Assembly (NCBI GenBank): GCA_023333565.1
Contig: JAJKFH010003236.1
Location: 1-64,000 of the forward strand
DNA: 64,000 nucleotides
Source of the DNA: Puffinus mauretanicus
Lineage: Eukaryota > Chordata > Aves > Procellariiformes > Procellariidae
Direction: 5' to 3'
The notes below the pieces were generated by a model. That model was not told the DNA's origin. It worked only from the letters and a program-made list of their open reading frames with translations, and did not search any database. The position numbers were made by a program, and so were the translations under genes. How positions within the stretch are numbered: the stretch's first letter is position 1; each line of letters starts with the position of its first letter. Of this stretch, positions 13,600 through 25,360 are shown piece by piece.

Positions 13600-14290
13600 A
13601 ATGATGTCATGAATGATAGATACAATGATAAATATAATTTTCCTATATAACCAAGGATTATATTCTTCCTCTTAATTATGGAACCTCAATAAGACCTTAT
13701 ATTCAGTTCTTCATCTCTCATGACTCCTAAATAATTTTTTGAGTTGTTTCATTCGAGGATACAGTTTTCCATCTCGTACATACAAGCCACATATTTTCCA
13801 TTTTAAGATATATTGTCTTGCATTTTGCTCTTTCACATTGAATTTATATGATTATTAATACTTATATATTTATGGACATTTTACCTGTCTTTGATGTTCC
13901 ATCAAGCCACATAACTGCAATCTTATTATGTCTTCTTTCAATTTATTTTACAGCTATTTTGGGGAACTTAGGTCATAAATCTATTTGAAATCCTGTTAGA
14001 TATTCTGCAGCAGATGACTGTTTCTCTGTGTTTGATAAATGCACTTAATATTTACTATATCCATTTTACGTGGTATCATTTCTATTAGAATACGATGTAG
14101 TGCTAAGTCAGGTGTCTAACAAATATCTATTTGGTTTATTTTTGCCAGCCCTGTTTATATTATTAAGCTTTACAAGAACTTATTGATCTAAAATTATCTT
14201 GATTGGCATTATCATGTAATGCTTGTCTCCCACATAATTTTTTTTCACTGTTTTATCTGGGATCAGTGTCACTCTAATGGAATTCTACAC
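13600..14290 (-). mobile_element. Ancient CR1 LINE fragment, decayed
   Basis: The minus strand follows the ancient amniote CR1 ORF2 order. Recognisable blocks are CATGACTCCTAAATAATTTTT near 13720, a stretch near 14095-14110 where the family has GTGGTACTAAGTC, CTTGATTGGCATTA near 14200, and TGGGATCAGTGTCA near 14260. The coding frame is destroyed throughout. It contains no poly(A) or recognisable 3' terminal repeat, so both ends are lost. Identification is by recall of the consensus of this lineage, and the edges are approximate. Confidence 0.55.
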
Positions 14291-17092
14291 AAGAGGAATG
14301 TGGAAAACATATGGTCCAACATTTTCACAGCTGAACATATAGTAAGTTTGACTTCTTTCCATGTCTAACACACTCTGAGGTCTTTCATTTACCAATTACA
14401 AAATATGGACAAGAAAGGCTGGTGAAATAGCTTGGAATTGACTTAAATTTTCTGTTATAAAACAGTTTATCATCAGTGACACTGGCATTGATTGAAACTA
14501 AAATAAGCACAAATATAATAAATCACTAAAAATAAACAAAACTATGCTTTCTTTGAAAAAAAAAGATTTTTTTCCTGGTAAATCATTATACATAGTTGCG
14601 ACATTTACAGAAATCAGTGATGTATTTTAAGGTTTAAAGGGGCTACTATGGTAACTTTTAATACTGAACAAATTAACTAAAGATCAGCAGTTGAAACCAG
14701 TGAGTGGAAACCGGTGATTTGGGTTTGCAATAGAGCATATATATGCATTACAGAGACATTGAATCTCTATTTAATGATAAAGAGTGACGTAGACTCATTC
14801 ACATCCATTAGTAAAGTAAAATTTTCCTCATTATTTAGGAATTTGTGTCTTGGCTTCCACAGTAGTTGATATACAAACCCAGGGCGAATGTGTATTTGCA
14901 CGTACACTGTTCTCTGGATCCTTCCTCATCTTTCCTGCCAGGCACACTAGAATGGGTTGGGTAATTCAGGGTCGTATATGCGTAAGCCTCATATCATTTA
15001 CACAGGTGGATGCTGAAGATGAAAAATTATGGGTTTGCACCTTGTTAGGGGTAAGTATACATGTGCTGAGGAGCACGGTTATGTTAAATCCCAGGCAGAG
15101 CTCTATCTAACCAATTCTCCCCAATACAATCTTCTATAGTGATTACTGTATGTGATCTTTTTCTCCATGATTGTTTCTTAGGGCTTAAGTAATTTTTTTC
15201 TTCTCACCAATGTGTGCATGGGGAGAAGATACATATAGCTTATTATTTATGGCATGAGTATCTAGAATAATTCTTAGCCAGAAGAGTAGAGACTGAAGCA
15301 AATGCAGATAGCTGTATCATGTAACGTATCAGTGCACAAAACCGTAAAAAGCCAGAATGATGGCAGCTTCTCTTGGTGTTCATAAATTTTAGCAACCCAT
15401 CATTATATAATTTACTAATCTTCCTGGAAGTCTCGTCTTATTTAATAAATACTTTGATATTTGGTCTCAGCAAGTTATGACAGCAAGTTGCATATTTGTT
15501 TCAAAGCACTTAATTGTTACTGAGAGTATATGTTTGAGGATTTGTACAAGAATATAGAATCATGTTTAGATTTTAAGCATCATTTGCTTTTTCAGAAGCC
15601 AAAAATTGAGTAGAATATTGTCTGTTCACTTCCTATAGTTTTATATGACACACACTGCTTATTACCTGAAATTTAGATTAAGATGGGAAATAACTTTAAA
15701 GATACTTGCCTTAGAGTAAAAGTTTATCACATCTTTAGAATTGCCTTTGCCTAATTTGTTTATGTGGATTTCCAGATAAATGGAGAAAAAACTTTCAGAA
15801 TCTTTCTCTCAGATTATGTTTTCTTCATGCTCTCTTTAAAATAATTTTAGCAATATTTTTTTAGAAAAATTTGAGAATTTAAACACTCTCAGTATCCACA
15901 AAGTGATGTTGATTTTTGCCTTACTTTTTCAGAAATTCTTTAAAATAAACTCAGAAATATTTGGAAAGAAAAGTTGTGGATTTGGGGGATTTTTTTTAAG
16001 ATTAAAAAAATAAATTTCTTCATGTATAAAAGTAATCTTCATTTGGGGTCCTTCATCAGAGTCTCCACTGCGCGATACGGAACACTGTATTTCATAGTTG
16101 ATTAGGAAACATAACCTTCATTGTAAATATGGAAGTAAAGCTTATGGCAGAATAAAATTAGATGAAAAACTAAGATGAATGAAACATCTCTAATTTTTGT
16201 TGGTTTCTTCTTAATTTATGAAATATATGGTCTCCCTTGAAAGGACCACCTAAACATGAGGACTAGTACAAAACTTCCACTGTATTAAATAAGTGAAAAA
16301 GCAATCTCATTGATACAGAGGACTTGAAATACCATTAATATATACTCACAGGAGGAGTATTTTCATATGCGTTCTGACAGATTTGCTCCTTCTAATCCAA
16401 ATGCTTATGTCAATCTTGACGCACAAAATATATGAAGCAGTGCTTTTGTTCTTCAAGTTATGCATATTAACCTTACATTGTCTCCATTTAATTAACATTT
16501 AAATTAGCTTATTTTCCATGTATTTCTTTGCGCACATTTATGGGACATACAGAATTTAGAATATTTGGCCATTTTTACACCCTTTTAAAGATTTCTGGTA
16601 CATTCTGTGGATTCCTGAACTGCTGTCATTTGTTTGGATAAGAAGTAAATAACACATTTTTGATCAGCTTCTATTGAGAAGCAGTAGAATGGCCACCCAA
16701 TTTAACACTTGATTTCTCAAGCCTTTAAGCACAGATTTCACTGCCTTGATATATAACAGTCAGGGTTAGCTATAGGAATTTTCAGTGTAGGTAGTGTTGC
16801 TGCTCAACATGTACTGTAACAGAAATATCAGCTTTCATACAGTTCCTTGCAGCATCTTTTCAAATATGGAACCAACAAATGACTTTTAGGGAGGAGAGTT
16901 TTTAGCAGAATTGTTATCCAGTGACAATAGTTAAAATGTAAGAAATGCATAATTTATATAATAAAATATGATTATGTATAACATGTGATACCATGTATGA
17001 ACAATGTGAAAACAAAAATTCAGATGAAAAGAAAGGTCGCCTTACTTCCACTGTGCTGTTTCATTTTTGCTATGCCATTTGTTTTTTCAGTC
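14291..17092. other. Unassigned AT-rich DNA, no gene seen
   Basis: No recognised gene. Near 14983-15052 a short open stretch lies between ATTTACACAG and GTAAGTAT, a fair acceptor/donor pair, but it encodes nothing I recognise. The rest is AT-rich with only short frames. Confidence 0.5.
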
Positions 17093-17179
17093 TTATCTTC
17101 CAATTAAAGAAATTCGAGCCTCACTATTCAGAAAACTACTTATATGTCGCTGAAGTCAGTGGGACAAGTCTTCAAGTGG
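17093..17179 (+). other. Possible exon (splice signals only)
   Basis: An 87-nt segment is preceded by a good polypyrimidine tract and acceptor (TTTGTTTTTTCAG) and followed by GTATGA, a usable donor. One frame is open across it, including the stretch KKFEPHYSENYLYVAEVSG. I do not recognise the peptide. Chance pairing of an acceptor and a donor in AT-rich DNA is common, so this is only a candidate. Confidence 0.15.
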
Positions 17180-18777
17180 TATGACATATTGTTGTAGTTT
17201 TTCCCAGCTTCTGTACTTCAATCAATTTTCATCCTCCACTGCAATTATGTTTGTTCCTTTTTCAAGACTATTTCCAGAATCTCAGATAATTTTTCCCAGC
17301 ATGTGTCCAAAAATTAGATAAACATCATACAAATACATTTGATATAGAAGGAGAAAGGCCCATGCACAAGAAGTAAGTGTAATTCACAAGCCCAATTGCA
17401 AGTATGTTAGCAACCCAACCAGGACAAACTTTCCATAACAGCCAGTTTGCTCAGATGAGTGATGTGAGCAAAGAAAGAACTCTTGGCATAGCCTCTGGTT
17501 TGATGTGTGCTCTGATCCAGGCTCACAAAAAAAATTTTCCAAGGATCATTTGCATCTCCAGTAAATTTTCCTTTAAAAAGAAAAAAAAAAAAAAAAGAAG
17601 GAAAAATAATCTAAAAAAGAATTTCCAGAGCAATAGGAAATCCTGTCTTGATTACACAAGGATTTCTTGTAACTTTAGTTTAACGCATCTGATGTTAGCC
17701 TATGTTGGATCAATGACAGGATAGACTCTGTCTCTAATCTGGAGCATGAATTTTAGTGTCAATGAGTTTTCCATCCTGACAGCCAAATGGATGCAAAGGA
17801 TTTGTGCAGCTCCTTATAGCCAAGAAAGGCAGAGTTTCTAAATGGGAAAAAAATTAAGCAAAAAAAAATTTTTTTTTTTTTTTAAGTAGAAATAACATTT
17901 TCCAAGGAGATAGAATTGTGGGATGTGCCACTAGGAAATCAGAGGATGTTAGCCTGTTTTAAAATGTGTGAACCCCCTGGTAAATTTATGTCATGTTAGA
18001 CTGTGTTTTGTCTTTGGCTTGCAAGGGCTTACAAAAGATTTTTGCCCCTTTTCCCATAAGATAAAAGATTTTATAAAGAAGTGAGAAGTGCACAAACCGT
18101 TATTTGCTCCTCTCCACTCCCAATGGAGAGAGAGATAACCAAGAAAGACAGTGAGGAAAAGGCAGGGAAGACATAACTCTCTAATCTGCAGCATCCTTGC
18201 ACAGTCCTGTAGAGTGGGAGCTGGCAAAAGAGAATTTTCTGCACCAGCTTTATGGATGATTTATAACATGTCTCTTCATGCACAGAGGGCAGTGTGAAGG
18301 TAAGTCTTTCAGACATGCTATCTTCTGTACATCTCCAGAGCCATGCACCAGGAAGCACCGCGTGTTTAAGGCTTTCTGTTAGATTCCAGAAGCTTCCTAG
18401 AATATGGGGCATTGTGTTTGGGGGCCCAGGAATGTTCCTCCACACAGTTGGGTTTGCTGGGGTAGACATAGCCTGAGTGTTTGAGAAATGTTGCTAAAGC
18501 TGAGGTTGTAAACACAGCTCTGTTGTAACTGTTCCTAAGCAGATTGAATGTGGCATTAAGCAATTAGAAGAAACCATATTTAATAAGGAAATGGTTAACC
18601 AACTTTTTTGGTTGTCTGAATTTTCTTGTTTTGTCCAGTTCTCTGGCAATTCATAAGATGACTAGTGGGGGTATGTGTTCAGGTGTGATGACAAAAGTGG
18701 ACATCAAGATCATTTTAGATTAGTCCTAAAATCAAATTTGCATTTTGTCACTTCAAGTTGTCCACCTGACTTTAAGC
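17180..18777. other. Unassigned DNA, no gene seen
   Basis: Contains a 16-base A run (17581-17596) and an A9/T15 junction near 17861-17883. The 132-codon minus-strand frame ending near 18469 is not recognised and overlaps other frames, so I do not treat it as a gene. Confidence 0.5.
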
Positions 18778-18996
18778 TAGACAACTTCTTCTAAGGAAGA
18801 AATTTTTATGGTGAGATACTGGAACAGGTTGCCCAGAAAAGTTGTGGATGCCCCATCCCTGGAAGTGTTTAAGGTCAGGTTGGATGTAGCTTTGAGCAAT
18901 CTGATCTGGTGAGAGAACTCCTTGCCCAAGAAAGGAGGTTGGAACTAGATGATCTTTAAAGGTCCCTTCCAACCCAACCCATTCTGTGATTCAATG
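18778..18996 (+). mobile_element. CR1 LINE 3' tail fragment
   Basis: The last ~215 bp of a CR1 element. It covers the end of ORF2 (codons resembling YWNRLPRKVVDAPSLEVFK), the 3' UTR block CTAGATGATCTTTAAAGG and the terminal CATTCTGTGATTCAATGA. It is more diverged than the copy at 6.4 kb, with a deletion before the RLP block and a mutated terminal repeat. It is severely 5'-truncated and not coding. Confidence 0.92.
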
Positions 18997-19082
18997 ACAA
19001 TGTCTATGTTCCAGAGCACCCACCCTGGCAGCTCTTAAATATTGGTTTATTCACTATGCTACATGTATGCGAATCAGAGAAA

Positions 19083-19680
19083 CTGAGGCATGAGTTGGCA
19101 AATAAGACAATCCCAACACAGCCATTTGTATAAGAGCCCCATTGATGGGCCAGTTTTCTGGTTCTGAATGCAGAAGTTTGGCAAGTCTGCTGGCACTGCA
19201 GCCCTTTACTGGGGTACAGTTTATTGTTCCTTGACTTTGAACAGACTGAGAGAAAATTAATAATCTGAACAATTTAGAGCTGCAATTAGTTAGCTCTTTA
19301 AGGCTGCAAGAACTCACTGAGAGACAGACAGAGTTTTTGCAAAGCACAGGCACTTCACAGTGTGAAAGTGAACTTTTCACAGGGAAAAACAACGCTGAGA
19401 TGACTGCCTGAATTAGTGGAAGGGACTTCTGGAGGCCTTTCATCTCATTACTGTTCAATTAATAGCTAGCCATAATCTAGACATTAATGAGGGATGCAAC
19501 TGGAACTGCAAAGAAATAACATAATTAGGCCATGAATTTAATCATTCACAAAATTACATGGAGAAGCTGTGCTCTCTTATTTTAAATAAAGCTAATTAGG
19601 TTTCTTTTCTAATTGGATTTTTTTATAGATTCTAAGATTTACCGTGTGGAAATACATCTTAGAAAATTCCCCTCTGTCTC
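19083..19680. promoter_or_regulatory. Candidate conserved enhancer: clustered homeodomain motifs
   Basis: A non-repetitive segment dense in homeodomain-type cores. CAATTAG lies at 19283-19289, CAATTAAT at 19456-19463, ATTAAT at 19483-19488, TAATTAG at 19522-19528 and 19593-19599, and TAATTG at 19610-19615. It is flanked by ordinary sequence and carries none of the repeat signatures seen elsewhere. This composition is typical of vertebrate developmental enhancers in gene deserts, but AT-rich DNA yields such motifs by chance. Conservation was not tested. Confidence 0.25.
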
Positions 19681-20558
19681 TCACATGTACTTCCAGGTGT
19701 CCATTAGCATTAACAGTCACTCTGTGCTATAATATGATTTCTTAAAACCAGTTCCTTCCCTTCATGACAAATTTCTCTGGAGTTGTTTAAAGTTCTATAT
19801 GATAAAATTGCTAAATGTGAAGAGCTACCTTTAGAAAACATGGCGCCTCAGGTTGTGTACCAAAATTTCATCTGTTAACATTTACTAATCTAATTGGCAA
19901 TTGAATTTCTGATTGTTTTTTTAATGGTTACTTGGTTTATCAGTGTCAATGTCTAGTTATAATTGTGTGCTCAAAATGTTTTTCTGAAAAGATTTCAGTG
20001 ATCCCTATCCTCACAAAATGGTGTTATTTTACTTCTGTAAAGCACAATTTACCACATTTTCATAATAAAATAATAAGGTTGTTTCTGTTCAGAATAAGCA
20101 TACAGAAACTAATAATTACAAAATTTTATTATCAGAAATGGGCAAACACAAACCATCAATCCTTCCTCCTTTGCATGTATTACATTCCCCATGTTCTTGT
20201 GTGGCAGTAACTATTTTTATGTGTGCAAACAAATTGTATTTAGTGTAATTCACCTGCTTGCGTGTCTCAAAATTTCCACCTTATGAAACACACTTTATAA
20301 AATTGTCATAATAATTGAATGTTTTTGTCGCTAGAAACATCAGCTTATGACAAAGGTCCCTATAGAGAAGCCAGTACAATGGTGTAGTATGAGATGAGCA
20401 GGTGTCTTTAAGCCATGCTCATCCAGAGGGGCAGACTGATGGACTGTAACCACAGTGCAGGAAACATTTAGACTTAAGAACGTGAATGGATGGCAAGCAA
20501 CCTTCCTTTCTAACCAACAAAACCAAAAAAGCTGAAGGAAAAACTAGTCAGAAATCTT

Positions 20559-20580
20559 AAAAAAAAAAAAAAAAAAAAAA
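20559..20580. repeat. A22 homopolymer
   Basis: Twenty-two consecutive A residues. No retroposed gene is recognisable upstream, so it is simple sequence as far as can be seen. Confidence 0.9.
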
Positions 20581-21851
20581 GATGAAAATGTTTACAAGAG
20601 AAAAGTGTTTTAACAATAACACATGTCATTGTCTTAAAAACACCTTTCTGCTCAGACATTGCTCTTATTTTGTTACTAATCATTCAGTCACTCCTCCTGA
20701 AAAAAAAAAACCAAACCAACAAAAAACCAAAATTGTTGACAGTGCCTATAATTTTGCTATAAAGATTTAAGACTGTCAGCTATAAAAGACAAGGTAGTGA
20801 AGCAAAGCTGAAGTCTGCTAATCTGCATATATTTGTTTCTTGAAAAGTGAGATTTTTTTCCTCTGTGTGCTTCTCATGCATTATCTGTTAAAACAGTTGA
20901 TTAAAAATGAATTTCAAAAATGAAAATTCTGCAAACATCTGACATTTGTATTAATAGCATGGCTTATGTCATTAAAACAATACCTATAGTCATTATGTCA
21001 TGACTTCCAGGACAGAACTGATACCAGAATGGCATTTTTCAGCTTGCAGTAGAGCATTTATCCCTATCTGGAAGAGAAAGGCTTATTTTTACCATGCTAA
21101 ATAGGTAGAGAAAAAAAAACTGTTTGAAGTACTGAAAATAAAAGCTGATGAGGAACCTTTCAAATGGATTGTTTTCTTGGAGTAGTGTTATTTTCTAACT
21201 GGAATTTTGAAAACATCTCTATACATTTTAATTTTAAAAGAACTTTAACATTAAGGCAAACAGGTAATTAAAGTGGACATTTTACCAAAAATATTCAGAA
21301 ACCAACAGAAAGATTTTAAAACTTCTCTGAATTAACTATTTTGATTGACCTTCTCTGAATGATTATGAATATGTTTTGAGGGAGTGGGAGATTTTAATCA
21401 ATATAAACAGAAAAATAACATCTTTTCCAAATTTCATAACAAGTCCAAGTCTCTATTCTGAGAAAGTATGGAATTTTATTGTTATTTTTGCAAAGCTATT
21501 AAAATTTGAACTAGTCAATTACACTTCTAGAACTTCATTGTAAATCCTGGTTCCATTGGGGTGTAAGGGAACTAAAGTCTGTATTGATTTGCTTCATTTC
21601 AAAAGCAACAGGAATGAGGTCTGCTACCACAATTCTTCCAAATCATTAGAGTCCAGAGAGCACAGAGGGAAATAGGCCTAAGCAGATGCTACATCTCTTG
21701 TATTTTAGGCATGTGCTCCCAGCAGTTGATTAAGCTTAGTATGTACAGGTTGCAGATATAGACCGGGACGTACAATGAGACAGGAAGCCGCTGTTCTGAC
21801 AGGTTGATTCCAGTTAATTCCTCTCAGCAATGTGCTTGCTCAGAGACAATA

Positions 21852-21873
21852 AAATTCAAATCAGTTTGAATTT
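21852..21873. repeat. 9-bp perfect inverted repeat with 4-nt loop
   Basis: AAATTCAAA and TTTGAATTT are separated by TCAG, forming a perfect 9-bp stem. It lies in a non-repetitive segment. It could be a hairpin or a palindromic protein-binding site, or chance. Confidence 0.7.
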
Positions 21874-24243
21874 ACTTACCACACTGGCAACTTTGCTCCC
21901 AGTATATTGAGAAGGCAGATGGTCTGAAATGAGCCTAATAATGCATAGAGTTAATGGTGAAATGGGTTCCTGGAGATTTGTGGTTTAGGAGTGATAATCA
22001 GCACAGCGTGGGCTGATAGACGCTCGGCTTGAGGACAGGATAGATGGGAAAAAAATATGGCATTAGCAGGGACAGCCATGCACCCCTTTAGTCCCCAGGC
22101 TGCTGAAACCAAGCCCAGCAGCAGCAAAAGAAGGCAGGTTGGCAGACCTCCCTCTCACACCACCTCAGACACAGCTGGCTGTATCATGAGCTTGGAAGAA
22201 AGAGTGTGGAGTAGTAGCCACGGGTGCTGCAATGTTTCCTGCTGCTCTGACCTGCTGCCTTCCCGTCAGGAGAGTCCAGCACCCTGGCTGAGCCCAGGGC
22301 GGTGGCTGGACAGAGCTGAGAAAGAGAAGTGGCTCAGGTAGTTTCAAAGGAAAATGGTCTATGAAATAAGAGGCTTGTGAAGGACCCCCTCCCAAACTGC
22401 CTGTGTGTCACATTTTGGAAGGTTCACAAGAGCTGGGGTGAAAGCTTGCTTGTGTTGAGATTGAATGATTTGATCCCACCAGTGTAGAGGTCATAAAAAC
22501 CAGCAGATTACAGAATGCATGTCCTGTGCTTCTGAATACTGTAAAAGTGCTGTGATTTATCTGTGAGTTCGCTATATATCAGTGGCATTTTCTTTGCTTA
22601 TATCCAAAAGTATGACTTTACAGCAGCAAAGTACCAATATTCATACATCGAGAGAAAAAATATGCAGAGTAGTTAATCTAAAAATCCAGAGAATAGTGGA
22701 TGACCTTTCTTCTGTGAAAATTCCTGCTTTAACTCCTACGTATAGTAGAGGGAAAGGTATCTTTTGCCATGAAGAGAATTTCCAGACTGCATGACAGTAC
22801 TAGAAATTGCTGAAATGCACCTTGACCAAGGTACATATTTTTACTATTGACTTAAAAAATGACTTGAATATATGAGAAAAAAAAAATCTGCATGGTTTTT
22901 GATGCACAGCATGATAGAAAGGAAATTTTTATGAGCGATGGTGGAGAAAAATACTTCTTTAATTGATTGTAGCTCTCTTGGGGGAAAAAAAAAAAAGCAC
23001 ATCAATTTTGCCATTTTATTTAAGAAAAGTAATTTAAGAGACTTTTAGCACAATGTGTTACTCCCCTTCCTTTTACAGTTGTAGCACTACACAACTGAAT
23101 TACTCTATCCTGCAACACAGACTGGCTAATATTCCACAATATTTCAGAGTTTCTTCCTGTTAATAAGTTGTTTTCTTCTGGCTGTACACTTAGACACTCT
23201 GATTATGTCTATACAGATATATCATTGAATAACTGAGGTCAATATCTTGGAAGTATCAAGCATTGTGAATTTGTGTTCAAACTTCACGTTTATTAAGTCT
23301 TAAGCCCATCAGACAGCACAAAATATTCTTCTGTTAATAATCCATTTTTCATCCCTTTTCTATCTCTAAAGTAAATCTCTGTCAGGTGGCAAGAATTCAG
23401 GTGGAGAATTTTCTGGATGCATCCTCCTGCTGGATGCAACTTAATTAATGGTTTATTCTTTGCCTCTGATGATTCTAAGGTTTGGAAGGGGGCAAGTAGG
23501 GTGGAAATGGAAGATATTTTTCAGCTGTTTAATTTATTGCCTATGAGAAAAGAGTGACAGTAGCTATTGGCCCGTCTGATTTTCACATGACTGAAGACAA
23601 TCAAGAGATATTATTACTCATGTCTTGAGCACTACCTATATTTTACATTCACATGCCTCTATGGGGATGGCAGGGCTCTGATGCTAAGTTCTGGTTCACT
23701 ATTTCCTGAGCAAAACTTAAAAGTTAGGTTATGAGACTTTTACCTGTGAACAAAAGGTGATTTGAAGCACCCATTTAGAGTTCCAGAATTGGCTGAACTA
23801 TTGGATAGAGAGAGGTACAGATTTCTGTACACTATTCTTACTCTCGTTAATTCAGCTCTGACTGTGTGCTGTACAAATTACTCAGTCATATTCTGGTCCT
23901 ATTTTCCAAGAAACCATTTGGCAGTTCCTTTTTTAGGAGCCCTTCTTTTGTTGTAGTTTTCAGAAACAAATCAATCGTTGCCTGTTCTAGGAACAGCTCA
24001 CCCTTCCATGTACCAACTTCCTAAAATATTTCAGAGGTTCCTCCTTCTAACCATGTGCTTTGGGTAACTTTCTTTTGCTTTCTTGTGTTTTGAAATTTTT
24101 TCAATACCATTAATCGGGCTTATTTGATCTCAAAAAAAGATACAGCTCTTCATGTATCTGATGAAGGATAAAAACATTATACGGTTTTCTTTATTGTAGC
24201 ACCAGGAATACCATCCAGAATATAAAATACTTCTCTTTAACAG

Positions 24244-24985
24244 AAGAGAATCATGGAATAAATGTGGTAGGAATGTAGGTAGAACAAAATATTTTGGAAA
24301 TCTGGGGGCCATTTGATCCAAAGGAGGGCAAATTGCAAATTGCAGTCTTCAAGGTGTGAAAAAATACCTACTGAATTTCCATTGTTTCTTCTTGTGTCCA
24401 TTGCCTCTCGTACTTTCACTGTTCATGTCCAAAAAATCTGGCTCTGGCTTGTCTGTAACCCCATAAGTAGTAGAAAACAATAACTAGATCCCCTCTTAGA
24501 CTTCTCTCAAAAGTGAAGAATCACAGTTGTCTCTGCGTCTTCTTGTATATCATGTGCCCCCCACTTGGTGGCCCTCCATTGGACTTGCTCTGGGAAGCCA
24601 AAACTGCACACAAGGCTCCAGGTGCAGTTGTACAAATGCTGAATAGAGCAGACTAATCACTTCCCTTGACTTGCCCTTAATATAGCCCAATATGAAGTTA
24701 ACTTCCTTCATTACAAGAGTACACTTCTGACTCATCCTTAACTTGCTGTTCATCAGTATCTCCAGGTCCTTTTCTACAAAACTCTTTTCCATTTCCCAGT
24801 GCCCAACCTATTCTGCTACAGGGGATTATTCTGTCCCAGGTGCCCAGTTCTGCATTTGCCTTTGTTGAACTTCATAAAGTTCCTATCAGAACAATTCTAC
24901 AACCTATTAAGACCTTTCTGAATGGCAGACTTCCCTTCCAGCATATCAGACTATACCCCTAAATTGGTATTGTTTTCCAAGTATG
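24244..24985 (-). mobile_element. Decayed CR1 LINE fragment
   Basis: On the minus strand this runs from a mutated CR1 3' terminus (GAATCATGGAATAAATG, near 24248) into ORF2. The block at 24550-24792 still encodes residues resembling the CR1 segment around DLEILMNSKLRMSQKC and the later REVISLLYSAFVQLHLE. The catalytic YxDD region is not included. Numerous indels and stops show an old insertion. The right edge is placed where the CCTAAATTGGTATTG block fades. Confidence 0.85.
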
Positions 24986-25068
24986 TAGTCCATCTTGTCC
25001 GTAAGTACTTTTGCTTTTTTGTGTGTGTACGTGTGATTATTAGCATCCGCAAAATATGTTTTAACTCC

Positions 25069-25111
25069 TCACTCATTTAATAACGCTAGCAGTCACTCAT
25101 TTAATAACGCT
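25069..25111. repeat. 19-bp direct repeat, two copies
   Basis: TCACTCATTTAATAACGCT occurs at 25069-25087 and again, identical, at 25093-25111, separated by AGCAG. This is consistent with a local tandem duplication of a 24-bp unit. Confidence 0.9.
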
Positions 25112-25265
25112 TCAATAGCCACCACCTCATTTTTTCAGATGAGTCATTTGGAATGCTTGACCTTCCCTTCATATTCTGTCCCCCATTTCAAAAGTCCTCT
25201 GACCTGTAGGTGATGTTATATCTGCCTGCTTGCTGCAAGAGCTCTGATTGTCTTGTCTTCTGCAG

Positions 25266-25360
25266 AAAAAGAAAAATAGAAGACAGCACCTCTGAAGAGC
25301 CATCAAAGGCAAGGAACACAGCTTCTGGAAAACTGAAAGACTGACAGCAGATGGACCCAG
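25266..25360 (+). other. Possible exon with in-frame stop (splice signals)
   Basis: A 95-nt segment follows a strong pyrimidine-rich acceptor (ATTGTCTTGTCTTCTGCAG, 25247-25265) and ends in CCCAG followed by GTAACC, a good donor. One frame reads KIEDSTSEEPSKARNTASG, then reaches a TGA near 25341. It could be an exon of a non-coding RNA, a poison exon, or chance. I do not recognise the peptide. Confidence 0.25.

Larger units (their letters stand above)
19681..24243. other. Unassigned DNA, no gene seen
   Basis: No recognised gene. 22050-22345 is richer in G+C, holds a 94-codon open frame and ends at a possible donor (CTCAGGTAGTTT); the peptide is not recognised. Elsewhere it is AT-rich with short frames. 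A long A run and a hairpin in this interval are listed separately. Confidence 0.5.

Noticed and set aside
18071..18469. 132-codon minus-strand open frame
   Set aside because: No known motif or splice context, and it overlaps other chance frames on both strands.
19054..19458. 134-codon minus-strand open frame
   Set aside because: It overlaps the motif-rich non-coding segment. The translation has no recognised domain, and the segment looks regulatory rather than coding.
20540..20580. A22 run as the tail of a processed pseudogene
   Set aside because: No gene-like sequence or target duplication can be recognised upstream.
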